Position numbers and translations under genes: made by a program. Positions 59,201-64,000 of a stretch of 64,000 bases of DNA are shown piece by piece. Numbering within the stretch: position 1 is the first letter of the stretch; each line of letters starts with the position of its first letter. Source of the DNA: Oegoconia quadripuncta (taxonomy: Eukaryota > Arthropoda > Insecta > Lepidoptera > Autostichidae); assembly GCA_949316235.1 (NCBI GenBank), contig OX438747.1:35107601-35171600 (forward strand), in the 5' to 3' direction. The notes under the pieces are model-generated. The model saw only the letters and a program-made list of their open reading frames with translations, was not told the DNA's origin and made no database searches.

Positions 59201-61154
59201 AATAGGGGCCTTATTCTTTCAAGGGACAATATATATCTGACCACTATATCAACAGGTTGCGGGTTCGAATCCCGCTAGGGGCATATGTTTGTGTGATGAA
59301 TACGGACATGTGTACCCGAGTTATGGACGTTTTCATTTATAATAAGTATTTATTTACAAAAAAAAAATGTATTTGTGTAGTTTATCAACCATCTGGTATC
59401 CATAACACAAGCCTAGTTGCTTAGAGTGGAACTAGATGGCGCTGTGTGTATGTGCAATCAAACTTCAAGCATTTATTTCAACGTAAGATACATGATATCA
59501 TTTGTTGAATGTCAATTTAAATCTATTGGAAATAAAAATAGGGCTAAGCATTTTTCGGTCAGTCAGTATGTCCAAGCTACCACCGCTTCGGAAAGGGAAA
59601 TCATCTGTGGGAAAATAGTCCAGTCAAGATATGCATATTTAGGGGTGTAACTTCCTGTAATTTTAAAGGCCCTGATTTTTTGTACATAGAGTACCTTTTT
59701 TTTTTATGATTGACTGGATTCGCGTTTGACCACAATCTCACCTGATGGAAAGTGACGATGTGGTCGGAGATGAAGCACGCGATCCCAGTAAATGCCTATT
59801 CACTCTGCTCTTGAAGATCCCAAGGTTGTAGGATTCAGGAAAGACTGACGCCGGAAGGGAGTTCCATGCCTTGGCTGTTCGGATGATGAATGAAGAATCG
59901 AACTTCTTAGTGCGAATGTTCGGTATATTAACTATATACGGGTAGAATGTGGTCTACACCTAGTGGTCCGAAGATGGAAGGGTGAGGGTGGAATAAGATT
60001 TTTCCAACGCACACTCCCCGAAATGTATCCTGTAAAAAACTGAGAGACAGACGACTTTGCGACGGTGTTCAAGGCTCTGCAATTTAGCAGTCATCGAACT
60101 ATCACCTGTGAGTCTCTTGGCACGTCGTTCCACAGAATCGAGTGCAGCTAGTTGGTACTTGGCTGAACCATCCCAAAGGTGACAGCAGTATTCCACCTAT
60201 CAGTGTTATTGTAAAGCATATTTTCTAACGGATCAGGAGTTTGCTTTAGGTATAGTGTAGGTTTTTAGTTATAAAACTTACAATATAAAATTAAAGTTAC
60301 CACTGTGCTTTACATTGCGTTGTAGAAGATGCCAAGATCTTCTAAAGCTATTTTCTAAAAAATAATCAATAGCTACTTTATATTTTAATAGTGTACGTTT
60401 TATTACTAAATATGTATATTATAAATAAAGCAAGCTACCGATTTATTCGATTTTTTTTTTATTCTATCATGTGCAAAAAACACTAAAAGAAGCTATAACT
60501 GAACTAAAAGAAGCGGCGCATGGCTCAATGTAAACAACATTGGGTTTACGATTCGGAGGTCGCGGGTTCGATCCCCAGCGGGGTAGATATTTAAGTACTC
60601 GGTTTGGTTGGTGGTAGGGCATTTTAAATGTCCGCCTGGCTAGCTACCACCATCTTATCTTATATCTTATCGTATATTTTTCTGGTATTTAAGATTATTG
60701 TTTAGTTTACGATATGTGACACGGAATAAATACTTTTTCTTTCTTTCTTTCTTATCTAAATCTGCCGCCAAGCAGCAATGTCAATAGCATTGTTGTGTTC
60801 CGGTTGTCAGAGGTAAGATAGCCAGTCCCCCAAATGTATTGGGGTTTCCGGGTCAGTACGCTTCAACCTTCGACTTCATCTTCACTTAACATCAGGTGTG
60901 ATTGAGGTCAAGTACCAACCCGTTGTGCATAAAAAAAAAATTATAATTTATTTATGTATACATCAGTGCCCCACTAACCCTAGCGTCGATGTCGCGGTCC
61001 CACATATCGTTGACCGTACACCCGGCGCCGCGCATCAAACCCGCTCCGACGAGGAACAGGCCCGCCATCTGGACGCTGGACTGTAGCGGTACAGACCCTG
61101 GTACCGAGGCCAGGGCTATAGACCACGAGCACGGCCAATAGAGGAGATACACGC
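38024..61154 (-). CDS. COQ2: 4-hydroxybenzoate polyprenyltransferase, mitochondrial (gene span, 5 exons in window, 5' end off right edge)
   Basis: UbiA-superfamily membrane prenyltransferase that attaches the polyprenyl tail to 4-hydroxybenzoate in ubiquinone synthesis at the mitochondrial inner membrane. Five exons join without frame conflict into the last 296 or so residues and a TAA stop. Both Asp-rich catalytic motifs are present: NDMWDRDID in the first exon seen, and YDTIYAHQ followed across the splice by DKLDDARIG. Hydrophobic helices alternate along the sequence, as expected. The protein ends with IYTLD...[13 protein letters not shown], the conserved C-terminal block, and a short basic tail. 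The exon or exons for the mitochondrial presequence and the region before VYLLYWPC were not found between 61155 and 64000 and should lie to the right. An F-box gene sits antisense in the last intron. Confidence 0.96.
38241..38498 (-). mobile_element. SINE-A, full copy
   Basis: In the COQ2 last intron, about 35 bp upstream of the last-exon acceptor. Confidence 0.87.
38548..38822 (-). mobile_element. Fragment of the same R2-like element
   Basis: Diverged copy of the 3' coding region of the element at 26768-27045 ([35 protein letters not shown]), about 275 bp, in the last COQ2 intron. Confidence 0.85.
38940..39035 (+). mobile_element. SINE-D fragment
   Basis: tRNA-like head GTCGGTGGCTCAGCGGTCAA through AGTTCGATGTAGGCAGGCCA. 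Confidence 0.7.
39042..39315 (+). repeat. Dispersed 3' tail repeat, copy 1
   Basis: AGGCGATAACAAACACAGG to GTTAAAAATAAATTATTCTT. The near-identical copy is at 43388-43625. Confidence 0.8.
39736..39988 (+). mobile_element. SINE-A, full copy
   Basis: ACGACCTGTTTGGTGTAGTG head; the B box is mutated (GGTTCTAATCCC). 39316-39735 is AT-rich without a gene. Confidence 0.86.
40230..40413 (-). mobile_element. SINE-B copy, head truncated
   Basis: Tail ACACTTACACCAATCATCTA at left; stops at GGGATTCGAAC. It abuts a LINE. Confidence 0.83.
40416..41320 (-). mobile_element. Jockey-type LINE 3' region split by a SINE-C
   Basis: Minus-strand 3' UTR at 40416-40726 and decayed coding ([19 protein letters not shown]) at 41078-41300. 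Confidence 0.7.
40727..41074 (+). mobile_element. SINE-C, full copy with poly(A)
   Basis: Head ACCGCCTCCGTGGCTCAATG, body as in other copies, ending in a 26-base A-run. Inserted in the LINE above. Confidence 0.9.
41551..42753 (+). CDS. Intronless F-box protein, 400 residues
   Basis: A complete open frame from ATG to TAG with no intron. Residues about 9-55 form an F-box: [40 protein letters not shown], with the typical Leu-Pro start and the Cys/Trp-Arg core that binds Skp1 in SCF ubiquitin ligases. The remainder (about 85-400) has spaced beta-strand-like segments such as [15 protein letters not shown] and [16 protein letters not shown], suggesting a degenerate beta-propeller substrate-binding domain; this is inference. 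The first Met is a reasonable start because the F-box follows at once. It sits on the opposite strand within the last COQ2 intron, flanked by LINE and SINE remnants. No named ortholog is recognised. Confidence 0.9.
   Translation: MENTQLPTLFLPTELLENIFKHLPGKDLLACCDVCLQWREIIVNDDNLWRNAYLRESKNVFTQARAKCKPTLSFYNFFKSTQLWQKVGTAEEHLRELPIRTDRIRAIRIRNGNLAVVTKHAIDYYDLETLEVIKTFAGRYDQYDENPYVFAVKEKVQGFVRDTYYTLRIIPKEDDRLIYAKEVSIDDIEVFTIQDTDVYYKSYRNKKEYTYACRLKHDYKSTRITSVAEPVLAFQCNKHLNQCDYYCPPSNVYTITEQGCVLSESIDTSNQYLLQITEDLYFLNGLPDSISRFQQCLRVNIKRIFQSQYKLNLDARTWATESDMFSPCIRFINFNNVVICGWKSELCFYTGSNLCLLKKIQFDSYTRTLAIDVAEAHSGHYVVVLRTDKLLVLHLTHNHE
42754..43180. other. Unassigned GC-richer segment after the F-box gene
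   Basis: An open plus-strand frame runs to 43138 from within the F-box stop overlap, with no recognisable domain. May be decayed transposon sequence. Confidence 0.35.
43181..43740 (+). mobile_element. RTE-type LINE 3' end interrupted by another repeat
   Basis: Encodes [20 protein letters not shown] up to 43375, then resumes at 43625 (CCAAGAGCATGGTGAACAGA). The insert 43388-43625 is copy 2 of the 39042 repeat, with an ATCTC duplication. Confidence 0.8.
44070..45245 (-). mobile_element. Decayed Jockey-type reverse transcriptase fragment
   Basis: The minus strand carries [20 protein letters not shown] and [13 protein letters not shown], all RT landmarks, with frameshifts and stops between them. 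44078-44995 is an inverted duplicate of 47315-48226. Confidence 0.78.
45243..45420. repeat. LINE 3' end with T-run
   Basis: GAGAGGGCGGCAAACGAGCA, CACCGCCGCCCATGGACACC, GGGTCACAGATGCGTTGCCG; same sequence at 48288-48400. Confidence 0.78.
45523..45847. mobile_element. TWA-target MITE, full copy
   Basis: Ends GGCCCGTATTAATAAACCA and GGTTTATTAATACGGACC, with TTA on both sides. 45850-46130 is without a recognised feature. Confidence 0.88.
46300..46475 (+). mobile_element. SINE-B, head lost
   Basis: GGGTAAATGTTTGTGTGATG to GATTGGTGTAAGTGTCCGAA. Confidence 0.78.
46527..46750 (-). mobile_element. SINE-A tail joined to a SINE-C tail
   Basis: SINE-A sequence (minus) to ATAATTCGGGTACACATC, then an abrupt switch to the SINE-C 3' end CTTCACTTAACATCAGGTGT (plus) with A-run. 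The tRNA heads of both are missing. Confidence 0.75.
46932..47000 (-). mobile_element. SINE-A tail fragment
   Basis: CAGCGCCATCTAGTTCCACA and flanks only. Confidence 0.75.
47092..47212 (-). mobile_element. SINE-A tail fragment
   Basis: Tail through GTGTTATGGATACCAGACGG; head missing. Confidence 0.75.
47275..48226 (+). mobile_element. Inverted copy of the decayed reverse transcriptase fragment
   Basis: Reverse complement of 44078-44995 with few differences (for example GGCTAATAAAAATAAAAGGC). Frame broken as in its partner. Confidence 0.82.
48266..48665. repeat. LINE 3' region, long copy
   Basis: The T-run and GATAGGGCGGCAAACGAGCA extend 260 bp further than the copy at 45243 (GCAGTGGCAAAATGCCACTA). 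It ends about 55 bp from the COQ2 exon at 48722. Confidence 0.75.
48722..48910 (-). CDS. COQ2: COQ2 exon (fourth seen)
   Basis: Encodes [25 protein letters not shown]...[10 protein letters not shown], completing the second Asp-rich motif. Acceptor ACTTACAG|GACAAA, donor CGACAG|GTAACA. 63 codons, phase 0 at both ends. Confidence 0.96.
48911..49572. other. COQ2 intron sequence with SSRs
   Basis: (GATTA)n near 48941, a repeat of 47220-47290 (TTTCAGGCCGACTTTCCCCA) at 49318-49385, and a CA-rich run at 49485-49525. No gene. Confidence 0.5.
49574..49897. mobile_element. TIR MITE, TGGTGTCGATTCGG family, single copy
   Basis: Ends TGGTGTCGATTCGGATGTAC and GTACATCCGAATCGACACCA. Arms stay partly complementary for about 100 bp. 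Confidence 0.88.
49910..50228 (-). mobile_element. LINE 3' fragment
   Basis: (AAATG)n tail, then ATCCTTTATTCATGTTGGCA and a decayed C-terminus similar to the YYKISD tail (CAGTCACTTAC, ATTTTGTAATATCCC). Confidence 0.62.
50230..50455 (+). mobile_element. SINE-C, 3'-truncated
   Basis: Intact head and 200 bp of body, stopping at GATAGCCAGTCCTCCG against a SINE-A. Confidence 0.85.
50456..50700 (-). mobile_element. SINE-A copy
   Basis: The head at right is partly deleted. Ends 39 bp before the COQ2 exon boundary at 50739. Confidence 0.83.
50739..50932 (-). CDS. COQ2: COQ2 exon (third seen; start of second Asp-rich motif)
   Basis: Encodes [30 protein letters not shown]...[12 protein letters not shown]. 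Acceptor TATTTCAG|TTCTGG, donor CATCAG|GTCAGT. The second catalytic motif is split by the downstream intron. Confidence 0.96.
51300..51760 (-). mobile_element. RTE-type LINE C-terminal region
   Basis: Encodes [40 protein letters not shown] and [20 protein letters not shown], with the tail [20 protein letters not shown], then a T-run. The frame is open for about 140 residues. Confidence 0.82.
51761..52740. other. COQ2 intron, no gene recognised
   Basis: Contains (AAT)n near 52090, an 11-base C-run near 52180, and otherwise undistinguished AT-rich sequence. Confidence 0.5.
52741..52960 (+). mobile_element. LINE C-terminal zinc-knuckle fragment
   Basis: Encodes [28 protein letters not shown], the same CxxC...H...C tail type as 13840-14060. 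Confidence 0.75.
53395..54064. mobile_element. TIR-flanked minisatellite element, 16-bp unit
   Basis: Inverted ends of about 45 bp (GCGACAAACACTATTGCGAA and its complement at 54025-54045) enclose about 27 units of TCGCAGTTCAGATCTG with variants CGGCACTG and CAGTACTG. 53445-53590 is a non-repetitive piece with CCCAGCCTCGCTAGGTAGGG. Confidence 0.88.
54118..54335 (+). mobile_element. Jockey-type LINE 3' fragment
   Basis: GGCTATTATAAAATTTCTGA and CTTGCTCGTCCTTCTCTGGG as in 1825-1980. 54335-54825 shows (GTATTT)n at 54735 and no gene. Confidence 0.75.
54826..55085 (-). mobile_element. SINE-C, head missing
   Basis: T-run, GGGTTGGTACTTGACCTCAA through CTAGCCAGGCGGACATTTTA. Confidence 0.84.
55327..55560 (+). 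mobile_element. SINE-B, full copy
   Basis: Head ACGACCGGTTGGTGTAGTGG, B box GGTTCGAATCCC, ends CGAAATATTTATT. Confidence 0.88.
55640..55800 (-). repeat. LINE 3' UTR fragment
   Basis: AAATCAAATCAAAATATTTC..GAGAAGAACGAGCAAGAAAC. Confidence 0.65.
55832..56068 (+). repeat. RTE-like 3' repeat, copy 2
   Basis: Copy of 1215-1456 with a few extra bases (GGTTTGGGC). It lies in a COQ2 intron. Confidence 0.7.
56270..56963. repeat. Dispersed repeat, copy 2, with flanking palindromes
   Basis: Matches 1-569 from 56396 on. The left 120 bases hold two CACCGATCGGTGCCAA palindromes about 60 bp apart. Lies in a COQ2 intron. Confidence 0.8.
57132..57279 (-). CDS. COQ2: COQ2 exon (second seen)
   Basis: Encodes [20 protein letters not shown]...[21 protein letters not shown], matching the family's RTxxRPIxxG loop and the next helix. 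Acceptor TTTCCAG|GTGGAG, donor AGTATGC|GTGAGT. Confidence 0.96.
57390..58085. other. COQ2 intron, no recognised feature
   Basis: Upstream of the exon at 57132-57279. No gene or known family. Confidence 0.4.
58088..58325 (+). mobile_element. SINE-B, full copy
   Basis: ACGACCGATTGGTGTAGTGG head, complete tail. Confidence 0.88.
58345..58560. repeat. Lepidopteran-type dispersed repeat
   Basis: Contains CAGGTTTCCTCACGATATTT and CCTTCACCGTTTAACAGC, a sequence I recognise as common in moth and butterfly genomes (from memory). Supports the host guess. Confidence 0.55.
58571..58915 (+). mobile_element. SINE-C, full copy
   Basis: Head to A-rich tail, complete. Confidence 0.9.
58920..59012 (-). mobile_element. 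SINE-D head
   Basis: Reversed TGGCTCAGCGGTAAAGACGC and B-box GGTTCGATTCCCAAGCAGGC. Confidence 0.75.
59068..59216. mobile_element. Small TIR element related to the TWA MITE
   Basis: TAAGGCTCTTATTACAGAAT ... AAATAGGGGCCTTA; arms partly inverted, about 150 bp. Confidence 0.55.
59235..59456 (+). mobile_element. SINE-A, 5'-truncated, joined to LINE 3' UTR
   Basis: Starts in the head at CTGACCACTATATC. The tail stops at ATGTGCAATC, where LINE 3' UTR (59457-59625) begins. Confidence 0.83.
59697..60200 (-). mobile_element. RTE-type LINE C-terminal region
   Basis: Encodes [40 protein letters not shown] and [10 protein letters not shown], then a frameshift and the same 3' end as 51340-51480. 60200-60515 has no feature. 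Confidence 0.82.
60515..60940 (+). mobile_element. SINE-C interrupted by a (CTTT)n-tailed insertion
   Basis: The body is split at CACCATCTTATCT. 60655-60753 is an insertion ending AATACTTTTTCTTTCTTTC with duplicated CTTATCT. The tail ends about 40 bp from the COQ2 exon at 60979. Confidence 0.85.
60979..61154 (-). CDS. COQ2: COQ2 internal exon (first seen; first Asp-rich motif)
   Basis: Encodes [16 protein letters not shown]...[20 protein letters not shown] with the NDxxDxxxD prenyl-diphosphate/Mg-binding motif. Acceptor CTTTCAG|GCGTGT, donor GCTAGG|GTTAGT. Confidence 0.96.
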
Positions 61155-61264
61155 CTGAAAGCGAGATGTTAACGTCCCATTAAAGGCCAGCAAACAAGAC
61201 TCCGGCATCCCCCCCTCCGGCCGCGATTGCAACCGAATTTGGTAATCACTTGACAAAAAGTATT

Positions 61265-61520
61265 GATGTTTGGTGTAGTGGTTAGAAACTCTGCTACTAT
61301 ACCAAATGGTCGCGGGTTCGAATCCCGCTAGGGGCATATGTTTGTATGATGAATACAGACATTGTGTTCCCGAGTTATGGATGTTTTTCATTTATACGTG
61401 TATTTATTTACAAAAAAAAAAATGTATTTGTGTAGTTTATCAACCATCTGGTAACCATAACACAAGCCTAGATGCTTACTGTGGAACTAGATGGCGCTGT
61501 GTGTATGTCTAAGGATAGTT
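61265..61520 (+). mobile_element. SINE-A, full copy
   Basis: Head from GTTTGGTGTAGTGGTTAGAA; complete tail. Confidence 0.86.
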
Positions 61521-61595
61521 ATTTATTAAAAGAATATCTTGAGTTTACATAAATCTTCATTATTATTTGTATAATAATAATAATAATAAATATAT

Positions 61596-61671
61596 CTAGC
61601 GGGATTCGAACCCGCAACCTTTTGGTATAGTGGTCAGAGTTGCTAACCACTACACCAAACGGGTACGTCAA
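61596..61671 (-). mobile_element. SINE-A head fragment
   Basis: AGCGGGATTCGAACCCGCAA to CACTACACCAAACGGG; no tail. Confidence 0.8.
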
Positions 61672-61689
61672 TAAATAAATAATAATAAA

Positions 61690-61735
61690 TAAATAAATAT
61701 TTCGGACACTTACACCAATCATCTAGTCCCAAATG
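61690..61735 (-). mobile_element. SINE-B tail fragment
   Basis: TTTCGGACACTTACACCAAT then TCCCAAA. Confidence 0.7.
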
Positions 61736-62003
61736 TAAACAACATTGGGTTTACGATTCGGAGGTCGCGGGTTCGATCTCCAGCGGGGTACATGTTTAAG
61801 TACTCGGTTTAGTTGGTGGTAGGGCATATTAAATGTCCGCATGGCTAGCTACCACCATCTTATCTAAATCTGCCGCCAAACAGCAATGTTAATAGCATTG
61901 TTGTGTTGAGGTTTCCGGGTCAGTACGCTTCCACCTTCGACCTCATCTTCATTTAGCATCAGGAGTGATTGAGGTCAAGTACCAATCCGTTGTGCATAAA
62001 AAT
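61736..62003 (+). mobile_element. SINE-C, 5'-shortened with internal deletion
   Basis: Begins ATGTAAACAACATTGGG. The segment between TTGTTGTGTT and GAGGTTTCCGGG is deleted. Confidence 0.84.
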
Positions 62004-62308
62004 GGCAGAATGTAATGGGCCTTATTTTTAATATATACCTGTGTATCTATATTCCGGCAAAATAAATAATTTGAATAGACTACCAGTTGCCAAAGACGAA
62101 TGACTGTTCATGTTACACAACTGTTATCTTTACCCCTTTAAAAAAAAAATATGGAACGTTTCCAAATCCCGAGAGAAATTCTAAGAACTCAACGCGATTT
62201 TCTTTCCCATTCTAGGTGTCTGACAATCATAATACACATAAATATATTTATATTTAACTTAATTAATGAATTGACAGAATAAATTAAATATTCACTCAAT
62301 ATTAAATA

Positions 62309-62965
62309 TCCCTATTCATACTAACTCATTCTCGTGACATTAATACTTTTCCCCGCCAATAGATGGCGCTAGTAGTATTTTAAAACGCGCTATCGTTGTG
62401 TTCCGTCTGAATGGCTATAATATTTGATGGGTTTGCAGTATGCAGTCATTCACAGCTAGAAGACATAGGCCTCTTCAAAGATTTATTTTTGTAGGGTTCC
62501 CTCAATAATGTGAGGTTACCTGTATTAAATTTAAAAAATTGTAAGACTTGTGTGATAATCAGCACAGGATTATGGTGGATACCATTATGATGCGCCGCGA
62601 CTGCTGGCGGTGCCGAGCGAGCGATTCAAATTTTAAACGAGGTAGCGGAGAGAATACACTTGTTCTGATGTCCTCTGGGTGAATTCACAAAAGTCGCGCT
62701 ATATGTTGTATGTTATATAAGTAACTAATGATTAGTATGCCTAAATTACAATTTTATTGTTTTATATATTAACTATTATACTATTTAGCTGGTTCGTACA
62801 TTATTGCATTGGTTTCGACTGTAATGATAATGTATCGTAATAATAATAATAAATAAATAAATGATCTATGAGGAATTGAGGGAAATCGTCATATTTAAGC
62901 GTCGAGCGAGCGAATAATGAGCGTCAGTGGCTCAGCGGTTAAGACGCGGTCTCCGAATATCTCTA
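62309..62965. repeat. Terminal repeat unit, copy 1 (longest)
   Basis: TTCATACTAACTCATTCTCG to TGGCTCAGCGGTTAAGACGC. Carries about 260 extra bases at 62595-62860 not found in the other two copies. Confidence 0.85.
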
Positions 62966-63332
62966 TTCATACTAACTCATTCTCGTGTTATTAATACTTT
63001 TCCCCGCCAATAGGTGGCGCTAGTAGTATTTTAAAACGCGCTATCGTTGTGTTCTGTCCGAATGGCTATATTTGATGGGTTTGCAGTATGGAGTAATTCA
63101 CTGCTAGAAGACATAGGCTTCTTCAAATGATTATTTTTGTTGGGTTCCCTCAGTAATATGAGGTTACCTGTATTAAATTAAAAAAAAATGTAAGACTTGT
63201 GTAATAATCGCACAGGATTATGGTGAATACCATTATGATCTATGAGGAATTGAGGGAAATCCTCACATTTAAGCGTCGAGCGAGCGAATAATGAGCGTCA
63301 GTGGCTCAGCGGTTAAGACGCGGTCTCCGAAT
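62966..63332. repeat. Terminal repeat unit, copy 2
   Basis: Same unit, about 365 bp, ending in the SINE-D-like head GTGGCTCAGCGGTTAAGACG. Confidence 0.88.
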
Positions 63333-63602
63333 ATAAATAAATAATAATAAATAAATATTTGGGACACTTACACCAATCATCTAGTCCCAAACTAAGCAAA
63401 GCTTGTACTATGGAGACTAGATAACGGATAAATATACATATATATTTATATAAACATACATACTTATATATTTATATAAACATCCATGACTCGGGAATAA
63501 ATGTTCGTATTCATCACAGAAACATTTACCCGTCGCGGGATTCGAACCCGCAACCGTTGGTTTCGCTGACAGGGTCACTATCCACTACACCAACCGGTCG
63601 TC
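63333..63602 (-). mobile_element. SINE-B, full copy, between repeat units
   Basis: Tail left, head right (CACTACACCAACCGGTCG). A short duplication of ATATTTATATAAACATCC occurs inside. Confidence 0.87.
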
Positions 63603-63614
63603 TATTCATCATAT

Positions 63615-64000
63615 CCCTATTCATACTAACTCATTCTCGTGACATTAATACTTTTCCCCGCCAATAGATGGCGCTAGTACTATTTTAAAACGCGCTATCG
63701 TTGTGTTCTCTCCGAATGGCTATATTCGATGGGTTTGCAGTATGCAGTTAATCACTGCTAGAAAACATAGGCCTTTTCAACGAATTAGGTATTTTTGTTG
63801 ACTAATATGAGGTTACCTGTATTAAATTTAAAAAAAATTTAAGACTTGTGTGATAATCGCACAGGATTATGGTGAATACCATTATGAACTATGAGGAATT
63901 GAGGGAAATCCTCACATTTGAGCGTCGACCGAATAATGAGCGTCGACCGAAGAATGAGCGTCGGTGGCTCAGCGGTTAAGACGCGGTCTCCGTTGGGAAG
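63615..64000. repeat. Terminal repeat unit, copy 3 (runs to the window edge)
   Basis: Same unit with GAGCGTCGACCGAATAATGAG duplicated near the end. Continues past the edge. Confidence 0.86.

Overview
The window is animal nuclear DNA: about 64 kb, AT-rich, intron-bearing and heavily loaded with transposable elements. The splice signals, tRNA-headed SINEs with TSDs, dense MITEs, and Jockey/RTE-type LINE remnants suggest an insect, most likely a moth or butterfly (Lepidoptera). That assignment is inference; no species call is made.

Three protein-coding genes are well supported. (1) A GTPBP2-like GTPase on the minus strand starts at 21125 and runs left through eleven phase-consistent coding exons to 3022; its C-terminal exons lie beyond the left edge. 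(2) COQ2, the mitochondrial 4-hydroxybenzoate polyprenyltransferase of ubiquinone synthesis, is on the minus strand. Five phase-consistent exons run from 61154 to a stop at 38024; the exon(s) for the presequence and N-terminus lie beyond the right edge. (3) An intact intronless F-box gene (41551-42753, plus strand) is nested antisense inside the 10.5-kb last intron of COQ2. A fourth, weaker candidate is a four-exon, 117-residue minus-strand gene at 28769-29928, in the only sizeable unique-looking stretch between the two large genes.

Layout: 1-21 kb is GTPBP2 with repeat-filled introns. One intron is almost wholly an inverted 79-bp minisatellite, and another carries a 107-bp tandem triplication of the exon 4/splice-donor junction. 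21-38 kb is intergenic, with a nested PIF/Harbinger-like element, a 5'-truncated R2-like (restriction-like-endonuclease) retrotransposon with a 586-codon open frame, a three-unit 349-bp array, and a 24-bp minisatellite. 38-61 kb is COQ2 with the nested F-box gene and many SINE, LINE and MITE copies. 61-64 kb is a cluster of repeats, three of them copies of one approximately 350-600-bp unit.

Repeat families defined here: SINE-A (tRNA-like head, GACGACCTGTTTGGTGTAG), SINE-B (ACCGATTGGTGTAGTGGATA), SINE-C (CCGTGGCTCAATGTAAAC), SINE-D (GTGGCTCAGCGGTTAAGAC), family G (GGCTTTTTGGCGGGAACTCG, about 400 bp, clear TSDs, two alternative 3' ends), TIR families (TWA-target MITE, TGGTGTCGATTCGG MITE, CTTACCTATGAAATTGG MITE, CAGGGCGTCCCAAAG foldback) and four minisatellites. 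No true tRNA, rRNA, CRISPR or bacterial-type operon structure was seen. The two housekeeping genes are not functionally linked; their adjacency looks incidental.
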